Of a stretch of DNA of 64,000 bases, positions 1 to 8,518 are shown in pieces. The notes beneath the pieces were generated by a model. The model did not search any database. It was given only the letters and a program-made list of their open reading frames with translations, and was not told the DNA's origin. Numbering within the stretch: position 1 is the stretch's first letter; every line of letters starts with the position of its first letter. The translations under genes were made by a program, and so were the position numbers. The DNA comes from Nocardioides sp. (GTDB taxonomy: Bacteria > Actinomycetota > Actinomycetes > Propionibacteriales > Nocardioidaceae): contig PBYI01000064.1 in NCBI GenBank assembly GCA_002729525.1, forward strand, positions 25,877 through 89,876, written 5' to 3'.

Positions 1-448
1 GGTCCACGGTCTCCTGCAGTGTCGCGCTGATCTCCCGAGCCGTTGCGGCATTCACCCGCTCGGCCGCACGGCGGGCGAGCATCGACTCGTACTCGATCCG
101 GGTGTCGAGAAGCTCGCGGTAGGTGGAGCCGATGGACTGGAGGTGCAGCGTCCACATCTGTCCAAAGCTGGCCGGGGTGGAAGCAGCGACGATGGGGCCG
201 CCGCCAGGGCCGGTCTTGATGATGACCAGGCCGTTGACCTCGAGGATGCGCAGCGCCTCGCGCAGCGAGCCACGTCCGATGTTGAAGCGCTCGAGCATCA
301 GCGCCTCGGACGGCAGGGTGGAGCCGGGCGCGAGCCCGTCACGCTGGATCACACGGAGGATCTCTCGCGCGACCTGCTCGGCGACCTTCTCGTTGCGTCG
401 GGTCGGCAGCGGCGAGCCACCGCGGGGGGACTGTGGTCCTGCAGCCAT
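1..448 (-). CDS. GntR-family (FadR/FCD-type) transcriptional regulator, 3' part outside window
   Basis: The visible 149 residues have an N-terminal winged helix typical of GntR proteins (about residues 15-80; PSEALMLERFNIGRGSLREA-like region, then a wing with GPGGG) followed by the start of an all-helical FCD ligand domain (RELLDTRIEYESMLARRAAE). FCD regulators usually sense small organic acids and repress catabolic operons. I start at 448 because AAAGGG lies about 7 bases upstream; an in-frame ATG at 463 has no such site. It is transcribed toward the left edge and heads the island with the SnoaL, SDR, ABC and carboxylase-like genes, so it is the natural candidate to bind the related AT-rich elements at 1056 and 5858. 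The gene is cut by the window edge. Confidence 0.88.
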   Translation of the reverse strand, partial: MAAGPQSPRGGSPLPTRRNEKVAEQVAREILRVIQRDGLAPGSTLPSEALMLERFNIGRGSLREALRILEVNGLVIIKTGPGGGPIVAASTPASFGQMWTLHLQSIGSTYRELLDTRIEYESMLARRAAERVNAATAREISATLQETVD

Positions 449-514
449 CTCGGACCCTTTCATCAGGTGTCGCGCGACGACCGGGACGTGGGGGAGTGGT
501 CGTCCCCCGAGAGT

Positions 515-1036
515 CTATGCGGTTGAACCGGAGGAACTCCGGATCGGATGAGTCACGCTACCAAACCCGAGGCGGCGGTACTCGCCGTCGCGCTCGGTCG
601 CCATCGAGGGCGTCTCGCCTCCGGACAGCAGCTGCAACGAGGTGATCTCCCACCGCCCGTCCACCTTCCTCAGCCGGTCGACGTACCTCGCCCACCGGTG
701 GCGATCGGGTCGGTCAGCGTCCGGATGAAAGCGCTGCCACGAGTAGAGGTAGCAGTGCATCGTCGCCTCGTCGCCACGGACGTCGACCTCGAAGTTCGTC
801 AGGTGGTGGCTGCTCGCCACGACCGGCCCGAGCTTCTCCCGGTACCAGCGCAGGACCTCGCCGCGGCCACTCATCGGCTCGTCCGGGCTGTAGCTCACCT
901 CGACCGACTCGGCGAAGGCGGCGACCATCGCGTCCGGGTCGCCGTCGTCTGCTGCCCGCGCGAAGGCGAGCTTCAGGCGCACGATCCTCCGCTCCTCCCA
1001 CATCTGGTGCAGCAGATCCGATTGCTCGTCGCTCAT
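515..1036 (-). CDS. SnoaL/NTF2-like fold protein (SnoaL_4 type)
   Basis: A 173-residue protein with the alpha+beta cone layout of SnoaL-like/scytalone-dehydratase-like polypeptides: helical N-terminus (LLHQMWEERRIVRLK), then an ARAADDGDPDAMVAAFAESVE segment and alternating strands (HHLTNFEVDVRGDEATMHCY, RWARYVDRLRKVDGRWEI). Such folds act as hydratases, isomerases, or hydroxylating-dioxygenase small subunits; no catalytic set is clear enough to choose. Start at 1036 is supported by AAGGA seven bases upstream; a longer in-frame extension upstream has no family similarity. It lies divergent from the SDR at 1176 and shares the operator-bearing gap with it. A role in the same catabolic pathway is inferred from position only. 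Confidence 0.75.
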   Translation of the reverse strand: MSDEQSDLLHQMWEERRIVRLKLAFARAADDGDPDAMVAAFAESVEVSYSPDEPMSGRGEVLRWYREKLGPVVASSHHLTNFEVDVRGDEATMHCYLYSWQRFHPDADRPDRHRWARYVDRLRKVDGRWEITSLQLLSGGETPSMATERDGEYRRLGFGSVTHPIRSSSGSTA

Positions 1037-1044
1037 GTTCGTCC

Positions 1045-1074
1045 TTGAAGTAGGCGAATGATAGTCAGTAATAT
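1045..1074 (+). promoter_or_regulatory. SDR promoter with embedded AT-rich operator candidate
   Basis: TTGAAG (1045-1050) and TAATAT (1069-1074) are 18 bp apart and face the SDR gene. The 19 bases 1056-1074 match, on the opposite strand, the 5858-5876 element of the permease promoter at 14 of 19 positions. The overlap with the -10 box suits repression by the neighbouring GntR protein; binding is inferred. Confidence 0.5.
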
Positions 1075-1175
1075 AGGTCACGCTCCCGAGATCCGGGAGG
1101 GTCCGGCCGGCAGTGGTGTCGACCGGGTCGGTCGCCTGGGTGCGCGTGCACCGGGCGGGACAGGAGTGGCATCGG

Positions 1176-1943
1176 ATGAAGCTGGACGGACGGATCGCGC
1201 TGGTGACGGCGGGTGGATCCGGCATGGGACGGGCGGCGTGCGAGAGGTTCGCGGCCGACGGGGCCCACGTCATCGTGACCGACCTCGATCTCGCGGCGGC
1301 GACGGGGACGGTCGAGGCGATCGAGGGTGCGGGCGGATCGGCGGAGGCCCACGCCCTCGACGTGTCGGACGTCGACGCGTTGAAGCGCTTCGTGGCCGAC
1401 ATCGAGGAGCGCCACGGCGTCCTGCACGTCCTCTACAACCACGCCGGCGTCCCGGGGGAGTCCGGCGTGGACATCGAGGAGTCGGCCTTCGACTTCGCGA
1501 TCGACGTGAACATCAAGGGCGCCTTCTTCCTGACCGGACTGTGCGAGGACCTCCTCGAGCGAGCCGGCGGATCGGCGTCGGTCATCTACACAGCGTCGGT
1601 GTCGGGGATCGTCGGCTCGCCGCTGAGCCCGCTGTACTCCATGACGAAGGGTGGCATCGTGCTGCTCGCGAAGTCGATGGCGTTGCGCCTCGCGCCCAAG
1701 GGGATCCGGGTCAACGCCATCTGCCCCGGGCCGATCGCGACCTCGATGCTGCCGCAGTTCTTCGGGCGGGATACCGACGCTGACGTCTCCGACGTCATCG
1801 AGAAGTTCACCGTCAACGTGCCGCTCGGCAGGCCGGGCCAGGCGCACGAGATCGCCGCGGCTGCGGCGTTCCTGGCATGCGACGACGCCAGCTTCGTCAC
1901 CGGGGTCGCCCTTCCGGTCGACGGCGGCTACCTCGCCCGCTGA
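1176..1943 (+). CDS. SDR-family NAD(P)-dependent oxidoreductase
   Basis: A classical short-chain dehydrogenase of 255 residues: cofactor motif TAGGSGMG near residues 11-18, D38-D40 after the second strand (TDLD) that suggests NAD(H) preference, a YNHAG variant of NNAG, catalytic Ser in TASVSG, the YSMTK Tyr/Lys pair, and the PGPIATSM loop. The C-terminus ends with the usual VDGGY. Start at 1176 has AGGAG nine bases upstream; the ORF could be read farther upstream but without similarity. Located between the SnoaL gene and a strong terminator, it probably oxidises an alcohol intermediate of the island's pathway. Substrate cannot be read from sequence. Confidence 0.88.
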   Translation: MKLDGRIALVTAGGSGMGRAACERFAADGAHVIVTDLDLAAATGTVEAIEGAGGSAEAHALDVSDVDALKRFVADIEERHGVLHVLYNHAGVPGESGVDIEESAFDFAIDVNIKGAFFLTGLCEDLLERAGGSASVIYTASVSGIVGSPLSPLYSMTKGGIVLLAKSMALRLAPKGIRVNAICPGPIATSMLPQFFGRDTDADVSDVIEKFTVNVPLGRPGQAHEIAAAAAFLACDDASFVTGVALPVDGGYLAR

Positions 1944-1961
1944 GTCGACACCCCCAACGTC

Positions 1962-1997
1962 AGAAGAGGCGCCGCCCTTTCGGGCGGCGCCTCTTCT
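1962..1997. terminator. Bidirectional intrinsic terminator
   Basis: A perfect 16-bp stem (AGAAGAGGCGCCGCCC with its complement) closes a TTTC loop. It lies between the convergent SDR (ends 1943) and ABC ATPase (ends 2026), and has T-rich flanks on the plus strand, so it can stop transcription from both sides. Confidence 0.85.
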
Positions 1998-2025
1998 TGT
2001 TGCTTCTCTCGTGTGCGGTGCCCGG

Positions 2026-3564
2026 TCAGGCGGGTGAGCCGGCGCCGTCGAAGCAGTGGTGGAGCAGGGCCGTCTCGGTGACGTCGGCTCCCTCGAGCTC
2101 CGCAACCACCCGACCCTCGCGCAGAACCAGCGCGCGACTGCACAGAAGCTCCAGCTCCGGAAACTCCGAAGAGACGACCACCAGCGCGAAGCCCTCGCCG
2201 GCGAGTCGGTGCAGCAGGTGGTAGATCTCGGTCTTCGCCTCGATGTCGATCCCGAGGGTTGGTTCGTCGAGCAGCAGCACGCGGGGTTCGGTGCTGAGCC
2301 ATCGAGCCAGCAGCACCTTCTGCTGGTTGCCGCCGGACAGCGACATGACCGGGGCGTCGACGGACTCCGCCTTGACGGCCAGGTCCGCAGAGAGGTCTCG
2401 CGACCTGTCCCGCTCGCGGCGACCTGAGGGCAACGGCAGCCACCGTGCGTGCCTGAACCGGGCCAGGCTCGCAAAGGTGATGTTGCGGTTGATCGTGAAG
2501 CCGGTGACGAGTCCACCGTGCAGCCGATCCTCGGACAGGAGTGCGATCCCCGAGCGGAGCGACGCGCTCGGCGAGCAGCCGACGACCTCTCCCCCCACGC
2601 GCACCTCGCCGGTACGGCGACTGTCGGCGCCGAAGATCGCTCGGAGCAGCTCCGTGCGACCCGACCCCACCAGTCCGGCGAGCCCGAGCACCTCCCCCGC
2701 CCGTACCTGCAACGACACGGGCTCGACCATGCGGTCGCTGCTGACCTCGTGGACGTCGAGGACGATCTCGGCACCCGGGTCTTGCCGGAGGTGCGTGGGG
2801 CGGTCCTGACCTGCGCTACCGGTGATCATGGCCACCAGGCGTCCCTTGTCCAGGCGGGTCGTCTCCTCCGAGTCCACCACGGCGCCGTCCCGCATCACGA
2901 CGACCCGGTCCGTCAGGCCGATGACCTCGTCCAGCCGGTGCGAGACGTAGAGCACTGACGTGCCCCGTGACTTCAGGCGGCGCACGATCCCGTGGAGCAC
3001 CACGACCTCGTGCTCGGAGAGCGAGGCGGTCGGCTCGTCCAGGACGAGCACCGTCGGTGGGTGCCACAGGGCGGCCGCGATCATCACCTGCCGCTTCTGT
3101 ACGGGGGTGAGGGTGGCTACGCGGGTCCGCGGATCGAGGTGGCCGATGTCCACGGCTTCCATCAGGGTTTGTGCTCTCTGGTGGAGTGCGCCCCAGCTGA
3201 CGAGGAGGCCTGCCCGTCGGGGCAGTCCGCCGCCCAGGGCGATGTTCTCCGCGATGGACGCCTGCTCGACGAGGTTGAGCTCCTGGTGGACGAAGCCGAC
3301 GCCTCGGCGCCGGGCCTCAGCGGGGCCGCGGAGGTGGACCGGCTCGCCGGCGAGGAGAACCTCGCCGGCGTCCGGCTGCACCGCTCCGGTCAGCACCTTG
3401 ATCAGCGAGCTCTTGCCCGCCCCGTTCTTGCCGACCAGACCGACGACCTCGCCGGGCCCGACCGTCAGGTCGACGTCGTCCACGGCGACGAGCGGTCCGT
3501 ACTGCTTGCGAAGCCCGCGTGCCTCGAGGACGGGCTCGAGTGGCGACGTCGTCGGTCCGGTCAC
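2026..3564 (-). CDS. Ribose-type sugar/small-molecule ABC transporter, ATP-binding protein
   Basis: A 512-residue double-ATPase typical of the RbsA/MglA/XylG class. The first domain has Walker A GKNGAGKSS, Q-loop VHQELNLVEQ, a degenerate signature (TPVQKRQVMIA) and Walker B VLVLDEPTAS; the second has a GSGRTELLRA Walker A that lacks the canonical GK, signature LSGGNQQKVLLARW and LLLDEPTLGID. Degeneracy of the second P-loop is normal in this class. GTG start at 3564. It is the last gene of a three-gene operon, 10 bp after the binding protein, with the permease first, and runs into the terminator at 1962. The ligand is unknown; this class also imports non-sugars, and the surrounding carboxylase-like genes suggest a catabolic substrate. 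Confidence 0.92.
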   Translation of the reverse strand: MTGPTTSPLEPVLEARGLRKQYGPLVAVDDVDLTVGPGEVVGLVGKNGAGKSSLIKVLTGAVQPDAGEVLLAGEPVHLRGPAEARRRGVGFVHQELNLVEQASIAENIALGGGLPRRAGLLVSWGALHQRAQTLMEAVDIGHLDPRTRVATLTPVQKRQVMIAAALWHPPTVLVLDEPTASLSEHEVVVLHGIVRRLKSRGTSVLYVSHRLDEVIGLTDRVVVMRDGAVVDSEETTRLDKGRLVAMITGSAGQDRPTHLRQDPGAEIVLDVHEVSSDRMVEPVSLQVRAGEVLGLAGLVGSGRTELLRAIFGADSRRTGEVRVGGEVVGCSPSASLRSGIALLSEDRLHGGLVTGFTINRNITFASLARFRHARWLPLPSGRRERDRSRDLSADLAVKAESVDAPVMSLSGGNQQKVLLARWLSTEPRVLLLDEPTLGIDIEAKTEIYHLLHRLAGEGFALVVVSSEFPELELLCSRALVLREGRVVAELEGADVTETALLHHCFDGAGSPA

Positions 3565-3574
3565 GGCGCTGTCC

Positions 3575-4654
3575 TCAGCCCTCGTCGGGGCCGTAGACGC
3601 CCTCGGCCCAGCGGTCGGTGAAGTAGGAGACGTAGTCGAAGTCGACGTCGACGTACTGCTCCGGGTCGTCCGGCACGTTGTCGGCGGTGATGAGGAGGAC
3701 CTCGGCCGGGTCGAACGGGTACGACGTCGGCAGGTCCTCCGGGATTTCGGTCCCCTCGGCGAAGTGCTGCGCGAGGAGGTCCATCACGACCCAGCTCTGC
3801 GCCATGACCGGGGCATCGGCGATGATGTCGACGCATCCGTTGCGCACCGCGTCGATGTTGGGCAGGTCGCCGTAGAAGCCGAGGACCTTGACCTCGCCGC
3901 AGAGGCCCTTCTCCTCCAGGACCTGCGCGATGGCCGGGATGTGCAGGCTCGAGTCGGCGAAGATGCCGTCGAGGTCCGGGTTCGCCGCCAGGATGTCGTT
4001 GACCGCCTTGGTCGTGTCCGCCTGCGGGTTCGTGTAGTCGGTGTCGTGGCTGGCGACCACCTCGACTCCGTTCTCGCCCGCGAGATCCTCGAAGGCGGCG
4101 TCGCGGGCGGCGCCGAACGTGAAGGCGGAGGACGTCAGCATGGCGACGCTGTCGCCCGAGTCGAGCAGGTCGAGGAAGGCCTGCGAGCCCACCGTCCCGA
4201 ACTCGGTCTCGTCCGTGGCGAGCGTGCCCGCAAAGAGGTCGCTCGGCTGCACGCCGCCCCAGATGTCGACGACCGGGATGCCGGCGTCTTGTGCGGCCAG
4301 CAGTGGCTGGCGGATGACGGTCGCCTCCCAGGTCGCCGAGAGCACGGCGTCCTGCTGCTGGCTGATGAAACCGGTGAGCCCCGTGATCGCCTTCTGGGGG
4401 TCGCCGGCCGGGTCGGACTCCGAGACCTCCCAGTCGAGGGCGTCGGCGGCGGCGTTGACGGCTGCACCGTTGCGGTTGCTGAACTCGGCCGCCTTCACGA
4501 TGTAGAGCAGGCCGATCTTCTTGCCGGCGACGCCGCCGTCGGCGTCCGAGGAGTCGCCCGAGCCGTCCGAGCCCGAGTCCGAGCCGCAGCCGGCCAACGC
4601 GAGACCGAGAGTGAGTGCGGAGCACGCGGCGAGATAGCGAGAGCGCTGTCGCAT
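3575..4654 (-). CDS. ABC transporter substrate-binding lipoprotein (PBP type I)
   Basis: A 359-residue lipoprotein with a signal peptide and lipobox LALAGC near residues 18-23, followed by a low-complexity GSDSGSDGSGD linker. The mature part has two Rossmann-like lobes of the periplasmic-binding-protein-like I fold (KIGLLYIVKAAEFSN, DLDGIFADSSLHIPAIAQVLEEKGL, VKVLGFYGDLPNID). The ATG at 4654 has AGGAAGA upstream, and the much longer open frame in front of it is antisense-like to the permease. Middle gene of the permease-SBP-ATPase operon. The substrate cannot be inferred from residues; the neighbouring ketone-carboxylase-like genes make a non-sugar ligand plausible. Confidence 0.9.
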   Translation of the reverse strand: MRQRSRYLAACSALTLGLALAGCGSDSGSDGSGDSSDADGGVAGKKIGLLYIVKAAEFSNRNGAAVNAAADALDWEVSESDPAGDPQKAITGLTGFISQQQDAVLSATWEATVIRQPLLAAQDAGIPVVDIWGGVQPSDLFAGTLATDETEFGTVGSQAFLDLLDSGDSVAMLTSSAFTFGAARDAAFEDLAGENGVEVVASHDTDYTNPQADTTKAVNDILAANPDLDGIFADSSLHIPAIAQVLEEKGLCGEVKVLGFYGDLPNIDAVRNGCVDIIADAPVMAQSWVVMDLLAQHFAEGTEIPEDLPTSYPFDPAEVLLITADNVPDDPEQYVDVDFDYVSYFTDRWAEGVYGPDEG

Positions 4655-4722
4655 GATGTGTCTTCTTCCTGTCCGTGCCTGGTCGGCGATGGGTGCCGGA
4701 TGGCCGTCCGGTCGGCGGTGTG

Positions 4723-5811
4723 TCAGGCGCGCACGGCGCGCCTGCGCCCGAGACGGGGGAGTCGGATCTGTCCTGAGGTCGAGACGATGACGGCGATCGC
4801 GAGCACGGAGCCCTGTACGACGGAGACGGCCCAGGGCTGGACGTTCAGCACGGTGAGCCCGGTCTGGAGCGTCTGCAGGAACAGCACTCCGAACGCCGTC
4901 GCGGCGATGCCGAACCGGCCGCCGCCGAGCGCCGTCCCGAGGAAGGCGGCCGCGAACGCGGGGAGGAGGTACCCGCCGCCCGCGTTCGGGTAGTAGCTGG
5001 CCGTCTGGGCGCACAGCAGCACGCCGACGATGGCGGCCGTGACGGCGCATGCGACCATGCCCACGGTCCTCAGTGCACGTGTGCGCACACCCGCGAGCCG
5101 CGCTGCCTCGCGATTTCCGCCCGTGGCGAAGAGGTAGCGGCCGCTCTCGGTGTGGCTGACGAGCAGGTAGAGCGCAGCGCCCACCACGATCGCCACCCAT
5201 AGCGAGACGCCGAGACCCAGCCACCGCGTCGTGCCGAGGTCCGTGAAGGACTCGGGGATGCCGGTCGAGATCGTCTGCTGGTTGGAGACCTTCGCGTCCA
5301 ACCCCGTGACCACGCTGCTGATGGCCAGGGTGGCGATGAGGCTGTTCACGTTCGCCCACGTCACCAGCACGCCGTTCACGACACCGATGGCGAGCGCGCA
5401 CGCGAGAGCTACGAGGGCCGCCGCTGGCCAGCTCCAGCCATGAGTGCTCAGCAGGACGGCCGTCACGGCCATCGAGAGGCCGATGGTCGCGCCGAAGGAA
5501 AGGTCGAAGTCGCCCGCAATGAGGGTGACGGTGAGCCCCATCGCGACGATCGCGGGCAGCGCTGACGCGTCGAGAATCCCACGCCAGGTCTGCCAGCTGG
5601 CGAAGACGTCAGGACGCTGGGACCAGAAGAACCCCACCACGACGACGTAGGCGAGCACCAGGCCGGCCTGCGAGACGGTGAGCCGGCGCCTGGGACGTCG
5701 AGCAGGTGATTCCGCGCCACGACCGGGGCCCGCGTCGACCGTCACCGGCTCGGCGTGCTCCTCGTCGCGGCGCGGACGCCCGTCGAGATCGGTGACGTCA
5801 GGTGCGTCCAT
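4723..5811 (-). CDS. Ribose-type ABC transporter permease
   Basis: A 362-residue inner-membrane protein with about eight to ten hydrophobic helices and the family hallmarks of RbsC-like permeases: the GDFDLSFGATIGLSM motif after the third helix, the ATGGNREAARLAGV cytoplasmic EAA-like loop, and the GGGRFGI motif near the end. An unusual 50-residue charged N-terminal extension (GRPRRDEEHAEPV) precedes the first helix. ATG at 5811 has AGGAGGGG about six bases upstream. First gene of the importer operon; its promoter at 5860-5887 is an almost consensus TTGACA/TACTAT overlapped by an operator candidate. Confidence 0.92.
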   Translation of the reverse strand: MDAPDVTDLDGRPRRDEEHAEPVTVDAGPGRGAESPARRPRRRLTVSQAGLVLAYVVVVGFFWSQRPDVFASWQTWRGILDASALPAIVAMGLTVTLIAGDFDLSFGATIGLSMAVTAVLLSTHGWSWPAAALVALACALAIGVVNGVLVTWANVNSLIATLAISSVVTGLDAKVSNQQTISTGIPESFTDLGTTRWLGLGVSLWVAIVVGAALYLLVSHTESGRYLFATGGNREAARLAGVRTRALRTVGMVACAVTAAIVGVLLCAQTASYYPNAGGGYLLPAFAAAFLGTALGGGRFGIAATAFGVLFLQTLQTGLTVLNVQPWAVSVVQGSVLAIAVIVSTSGQIRLPRLGRRRAVRA

Positions 5812-5857
5812 CGTGACCCCTCCTGGTGTGTGGCGTGCGCCACGTCCAATTCCAGGG

Positions 5858-5887
5858 GAATAGTAATCATGAATATAAGAGTGTCAA
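5858..5887 (-). promoter_or_regulatory. Strong promoter of the ABC importer operon with overlapping operator
   Basis: On the minus strand TTGACA (5882-5887) and TACTAT (5860-5865) are separated by 16 bp, near the sigma-70-type consensus. The 19-bp element at 5858-5876 covers the -10 and spacer and shares 14 of 19 bases with the element at 1056-1074. A repressor bound here would block the promoter. GntR assignment is inference. Confidence 0.6.
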
Positions 5888-5972
5888 GGGATGCGGGAGC
5901 CCTCGTGACATTGGGCCCGGCATCGGGTTGACGGTCGCGCTCGCCCGCGACGACCGAAAGCAAGATGGGGTC

Positions 5973-6000
5973 TTGACGTGACTCGCACCACAGGTACGGT
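5973..6000 (+). promoter_or_regulatory. Candidate promoter for the hyuBA-like operon
   Basis: TTGACG (5973-5978) and TACGGT (5995-6000) with a 16-bp spacer face the gene at 6094, leaving a leader of about 85 bases. The leader holds a GCGCATGATTAAC AT-rich patch at about 6007, which could be a further operator. Confidence 0.45.
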
Positions 6001-6093
6001 GTTCATGCGCATGATTAACAGCAACCACTCGCAGGTGCGCCGCGGACAGCTCCCGCCGGCGCACCCGCTTCACAGATCGAGCGAGGACCACGT

Positions 6094-8478
6094 ATGACCG
6101 TCGACGCCTCCCGGGCCACCAGCACGAGCACCCCGGACGGGATCGTGCGCAACCCCCAGGTCGACTTCTCCGTCATCGAGGAGGGGGCTTGGGACGGTCG
6201 CGACCTGCCCTACCTGCCGAGGATCGACCTCGACATCGACCCGAGGCTGGCTCTGAACACGGAGTTCGACCTCGAGGTCGACCCGATCACGTACCAGGTG
6301 CTCAGGTCGCGATTCTGGAACATGAACCTGGACCACTCCGACACGATCAAGCGTGTCTCGGGGTCAGCGAACATCGTCTACATGGACGACTTCAACACGT
6401 CGCTCCTGACCGAGAACGGCGACACCATCGTGTGTGGACCGTCCGTCCAGTACTTCACCGGCCACGGCGACCTCGCCGTCAAGTGGACGCTGGAGCACCG
6501 CAGCGCCAACCCGGGGATCGAGGACGGCGACGTCTTCCTCCAGAACGATCCCTACATCGGCACCGAGCACCAGATGGATACGATGATGTACCTCCCGGTG
6601 TTCTGGGAGGGCGGGCTGTTCTGCTGGATCCTCAGCAATACGCACATGGGAGACCTCGGCGGCACCGACCCCGGCAGCTTCTGCATCGGCGCCACCGACA
6701 TCTTCAGCGAGAGCATCCCGGTCCCGCCGATCAAGATCGTCCGCCAGGGCATGCTGCAGGACGACGTCGTCGAGATGTTCGTCCGCAAGAGCCGCACGCC
6801 GGAGCAGATCGGACTGCAGATCCGCAGCCAGCTGGCCGGGCTGCGCCTGACCCGAGAGCGCATCCACGAGATGCTGCGCGAGTACGGCCCCAGGGTCGTC
6901 AAGGGCTGCATGCGTCGCATGATCAAGGACTGCTCGGAGTCGGTCGGACGGCGCCTCGAGCAGATCCCCGACGGGCGGTGGACCGAGGTCCTGTACATCG
7001 GTAGCGCGGGACCGGACGACAAGGACGTCCACCGCGTCGTGACGTCCGTGGAGAAGCGCGGTGACCGCCTGATCTTCGACAACGAGGGGAGCGACCCACA
7101 GTTCTACGCGGCCAACGCGCCGTTCTCCGCGTGGCGGTCGAGCCTGATGTGCGCGGGGGCCGCGCTGTTCGGGTACGACCAGTACAACTGCCCGGCCGGC
7201 GTCGCGGACCACATGGAGTTCCGCCCCGTGCCCGGCACCATGACGTGCGCAAGGTTCCCGGCCGCCGTCTCCACCCTCACAGCCTCGATCGTCACCGTCT
7301 ACCTGGCCAGCCAGGTGCTCAGCAAGATGGCGCTCTCCGGACCCGACCACATCCGCCGCGCCGCCAACGCCAGCGGTGGCGTCTCGCTGCCCGGCTGGTG
7401 GGTGGCCGCCGGCCTCGACCGACACGGACACTTCATCGCCGACCTGACCGGTGACAGCCTGAACGGCTCGATCGGTGCCTTCCCCGACCGCGACGGTGTC
7501 GACACGGGAGGTGCCTGGTGGTGGCCCAACTCCAACGCTGGCAACCTCGAGGAGTGGGAGTCGGCGATGCCGATCCTCTACCTCTTCCGGCGCGAGCAGA
7601 TCGACAGCGGCGGGGCGGGACGCTGGCGCGGTGGCAACGGCCTGGAGATCGCGATCGTCCCGCACAAGACCGAGGAGCTGCTCACCCAGATCGTCTCCTC
7701 CGACCCCGCCATCAACACCTCGCCCGGCCTCGCGGGCGGGATGCCCGGGCACCCTGGGAACTTCCTCTCCAAGACCTCATCCGGGGTCCGTGATGTCCTC
7801 GGCCGAGGAGGACTGCCCGCGAGCCGCACCGAGCTCGAGCAGAGCATTGGCGGGCTCGAGCGCCTCAGCCCGAAGTCGGTGAGCAACCTCCACACCGACG
7901 ACGTCTTCTGCGTGGAGTACAGCGGCGGCGGAGGGTACGGCGACCCGTTGCTGCGTCACCCCGAACTGGTCCTCGCCGACGTCGAGGCGGGCAGGCTCAG
8001 CGTCGAGCACGCGCGCAAGCACCACGGCGTCGTCGTACGGGACGGGGTGCTGGACGACGACGAGACCCGCGCGCTGCGTGCCGACCAGCGCCGTGACCGT
8101 CTCGCCAGTGCCGCGGCTCCGCGGGTCGCCGCGAGCGGGACCGTCGACACCAGCCGCGTGCGGGTGGTCGCTGACGTCCTCGGTGTCGCGAGCGTCGACG
8201 GTGGGTACGCCTGGGCGTGCAGCGACTGCGGTCAGCAGCTCGGACCCCTGTCGACGAACTACAAGCTCGCGACGGCACTCGTCGAGACGAACCCGAACGA
8301 GATCGACCCGGTCGCCTATCCCGACCCCGCCGACTTCTGCGACGTCGCGTTCATGCTGCGGCAGTACCTCTGCCCGGCGTGCGGCGTGACCCTCGGTGCC
8401 GAGTGCTGCCGAGCCGACGACGACCTCCTCCACGACATCTCCTTCTCCGACTCCGGCGTCGAGCAGCTCGGCCTCTGA
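6094..8478 (+). CDS. HyuB-type carboxylase subunit fused to an acetone-carboxylase-gamma-like zinc domain
   Basis: Residues about 60-620 form a hydantoinase B/oxoprolinase domain with the acetone/acetophenone carboxylase flavour: a VSGSANIVYMDDF region, DVFLQNDPYIGTEHQMD, SNTHMGDLGG and the GGGGYGDP motif near 610. A charged linker follows. Residues about 700-794 hold two CxxC pairs (Cys709/712 and Cys760/763) and resemble the small zinc-binding gamma subunit that is a separate gene in known acetone carboxylases. Start ATG 6094 has GAGGA seven bases upstream. Next comes HyuA after 40 bp. Together they would activate a ketone with ATP and carboxylate it; the alternative is a plain hydantoinase/oxoprolinase. 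The fused domain argues for carboxylase. Family is secure, reaction inferred. Confidence 0.82.
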   Translation: MTVDASRATSTSTPDGIVRNPQVDFSVIEEGAWDGRDLPYLPRIDLDIDPRLALNTEFDLEVDPITYQVLRSRFWNMNLDHSDTIKRVSGSANIVYMDDFNTSLLTENGDTIVCGPSVQYFTGHGDLAVKWTLEHRSANPGIEDGDVFLQNDPYIGTEHQMDTMMYLPVFWEGGLFCWILSNTHMGDLGGTDPGSFCIGATDIFSESIPVPPIKIVRQGMLQDDVVEMFVRKSRTPEQIGLQIRSQLAGLRLTRERIHEMLREYGPRVVKGCMRRMIKDCSESVGRRLEQIPDGRWTEVLYIGSAGPDDKDVHRVVTSVEKRGDRLIFDNEGSDPQFYAANAPFSAWRSSLMCAGAALFGYDQYNCPAGVADHMEFRPVPGTMTCARFPAAVSTLTASIVTVYLASQVLSKMALSGPDHIRRAANASGGVSLPGWWVAAGLDRHGHFIADLTGDSLNGSIGAFPDRDGVDTGGAWWWPNSNAGNLEEWESAMPILYLFRREQIDSGGAGRWRGGNGLEIAIVPHKTEELLTQIVSSDPAINTSPGLAGGMPGHPGNFLSKTSSGVRDVLGRGGLPASRTELEQSIGGLERLSPKSVSNLHTDDVFCVEYSGGGGYGDPLLRHPELVLADVEAGRLSVEHARKHHGVVVRDGVLDDDETRALRADQRRDRLASAAAPRVAASGTVDTSRVRVVADVLGVASVDGGYAWACSDCGQQLGPLSTNYKLATALVETNPNEIDPVAYPDPADFCDVAFMLRQYLCPACGVTLGAECCRADDDLLHDISFSDSGVEQLGL

Positions 8479-8518
8479 GCCCGGCCCGAGTCATCCACCA
8501 CTGCGACAGGGGCACCCC

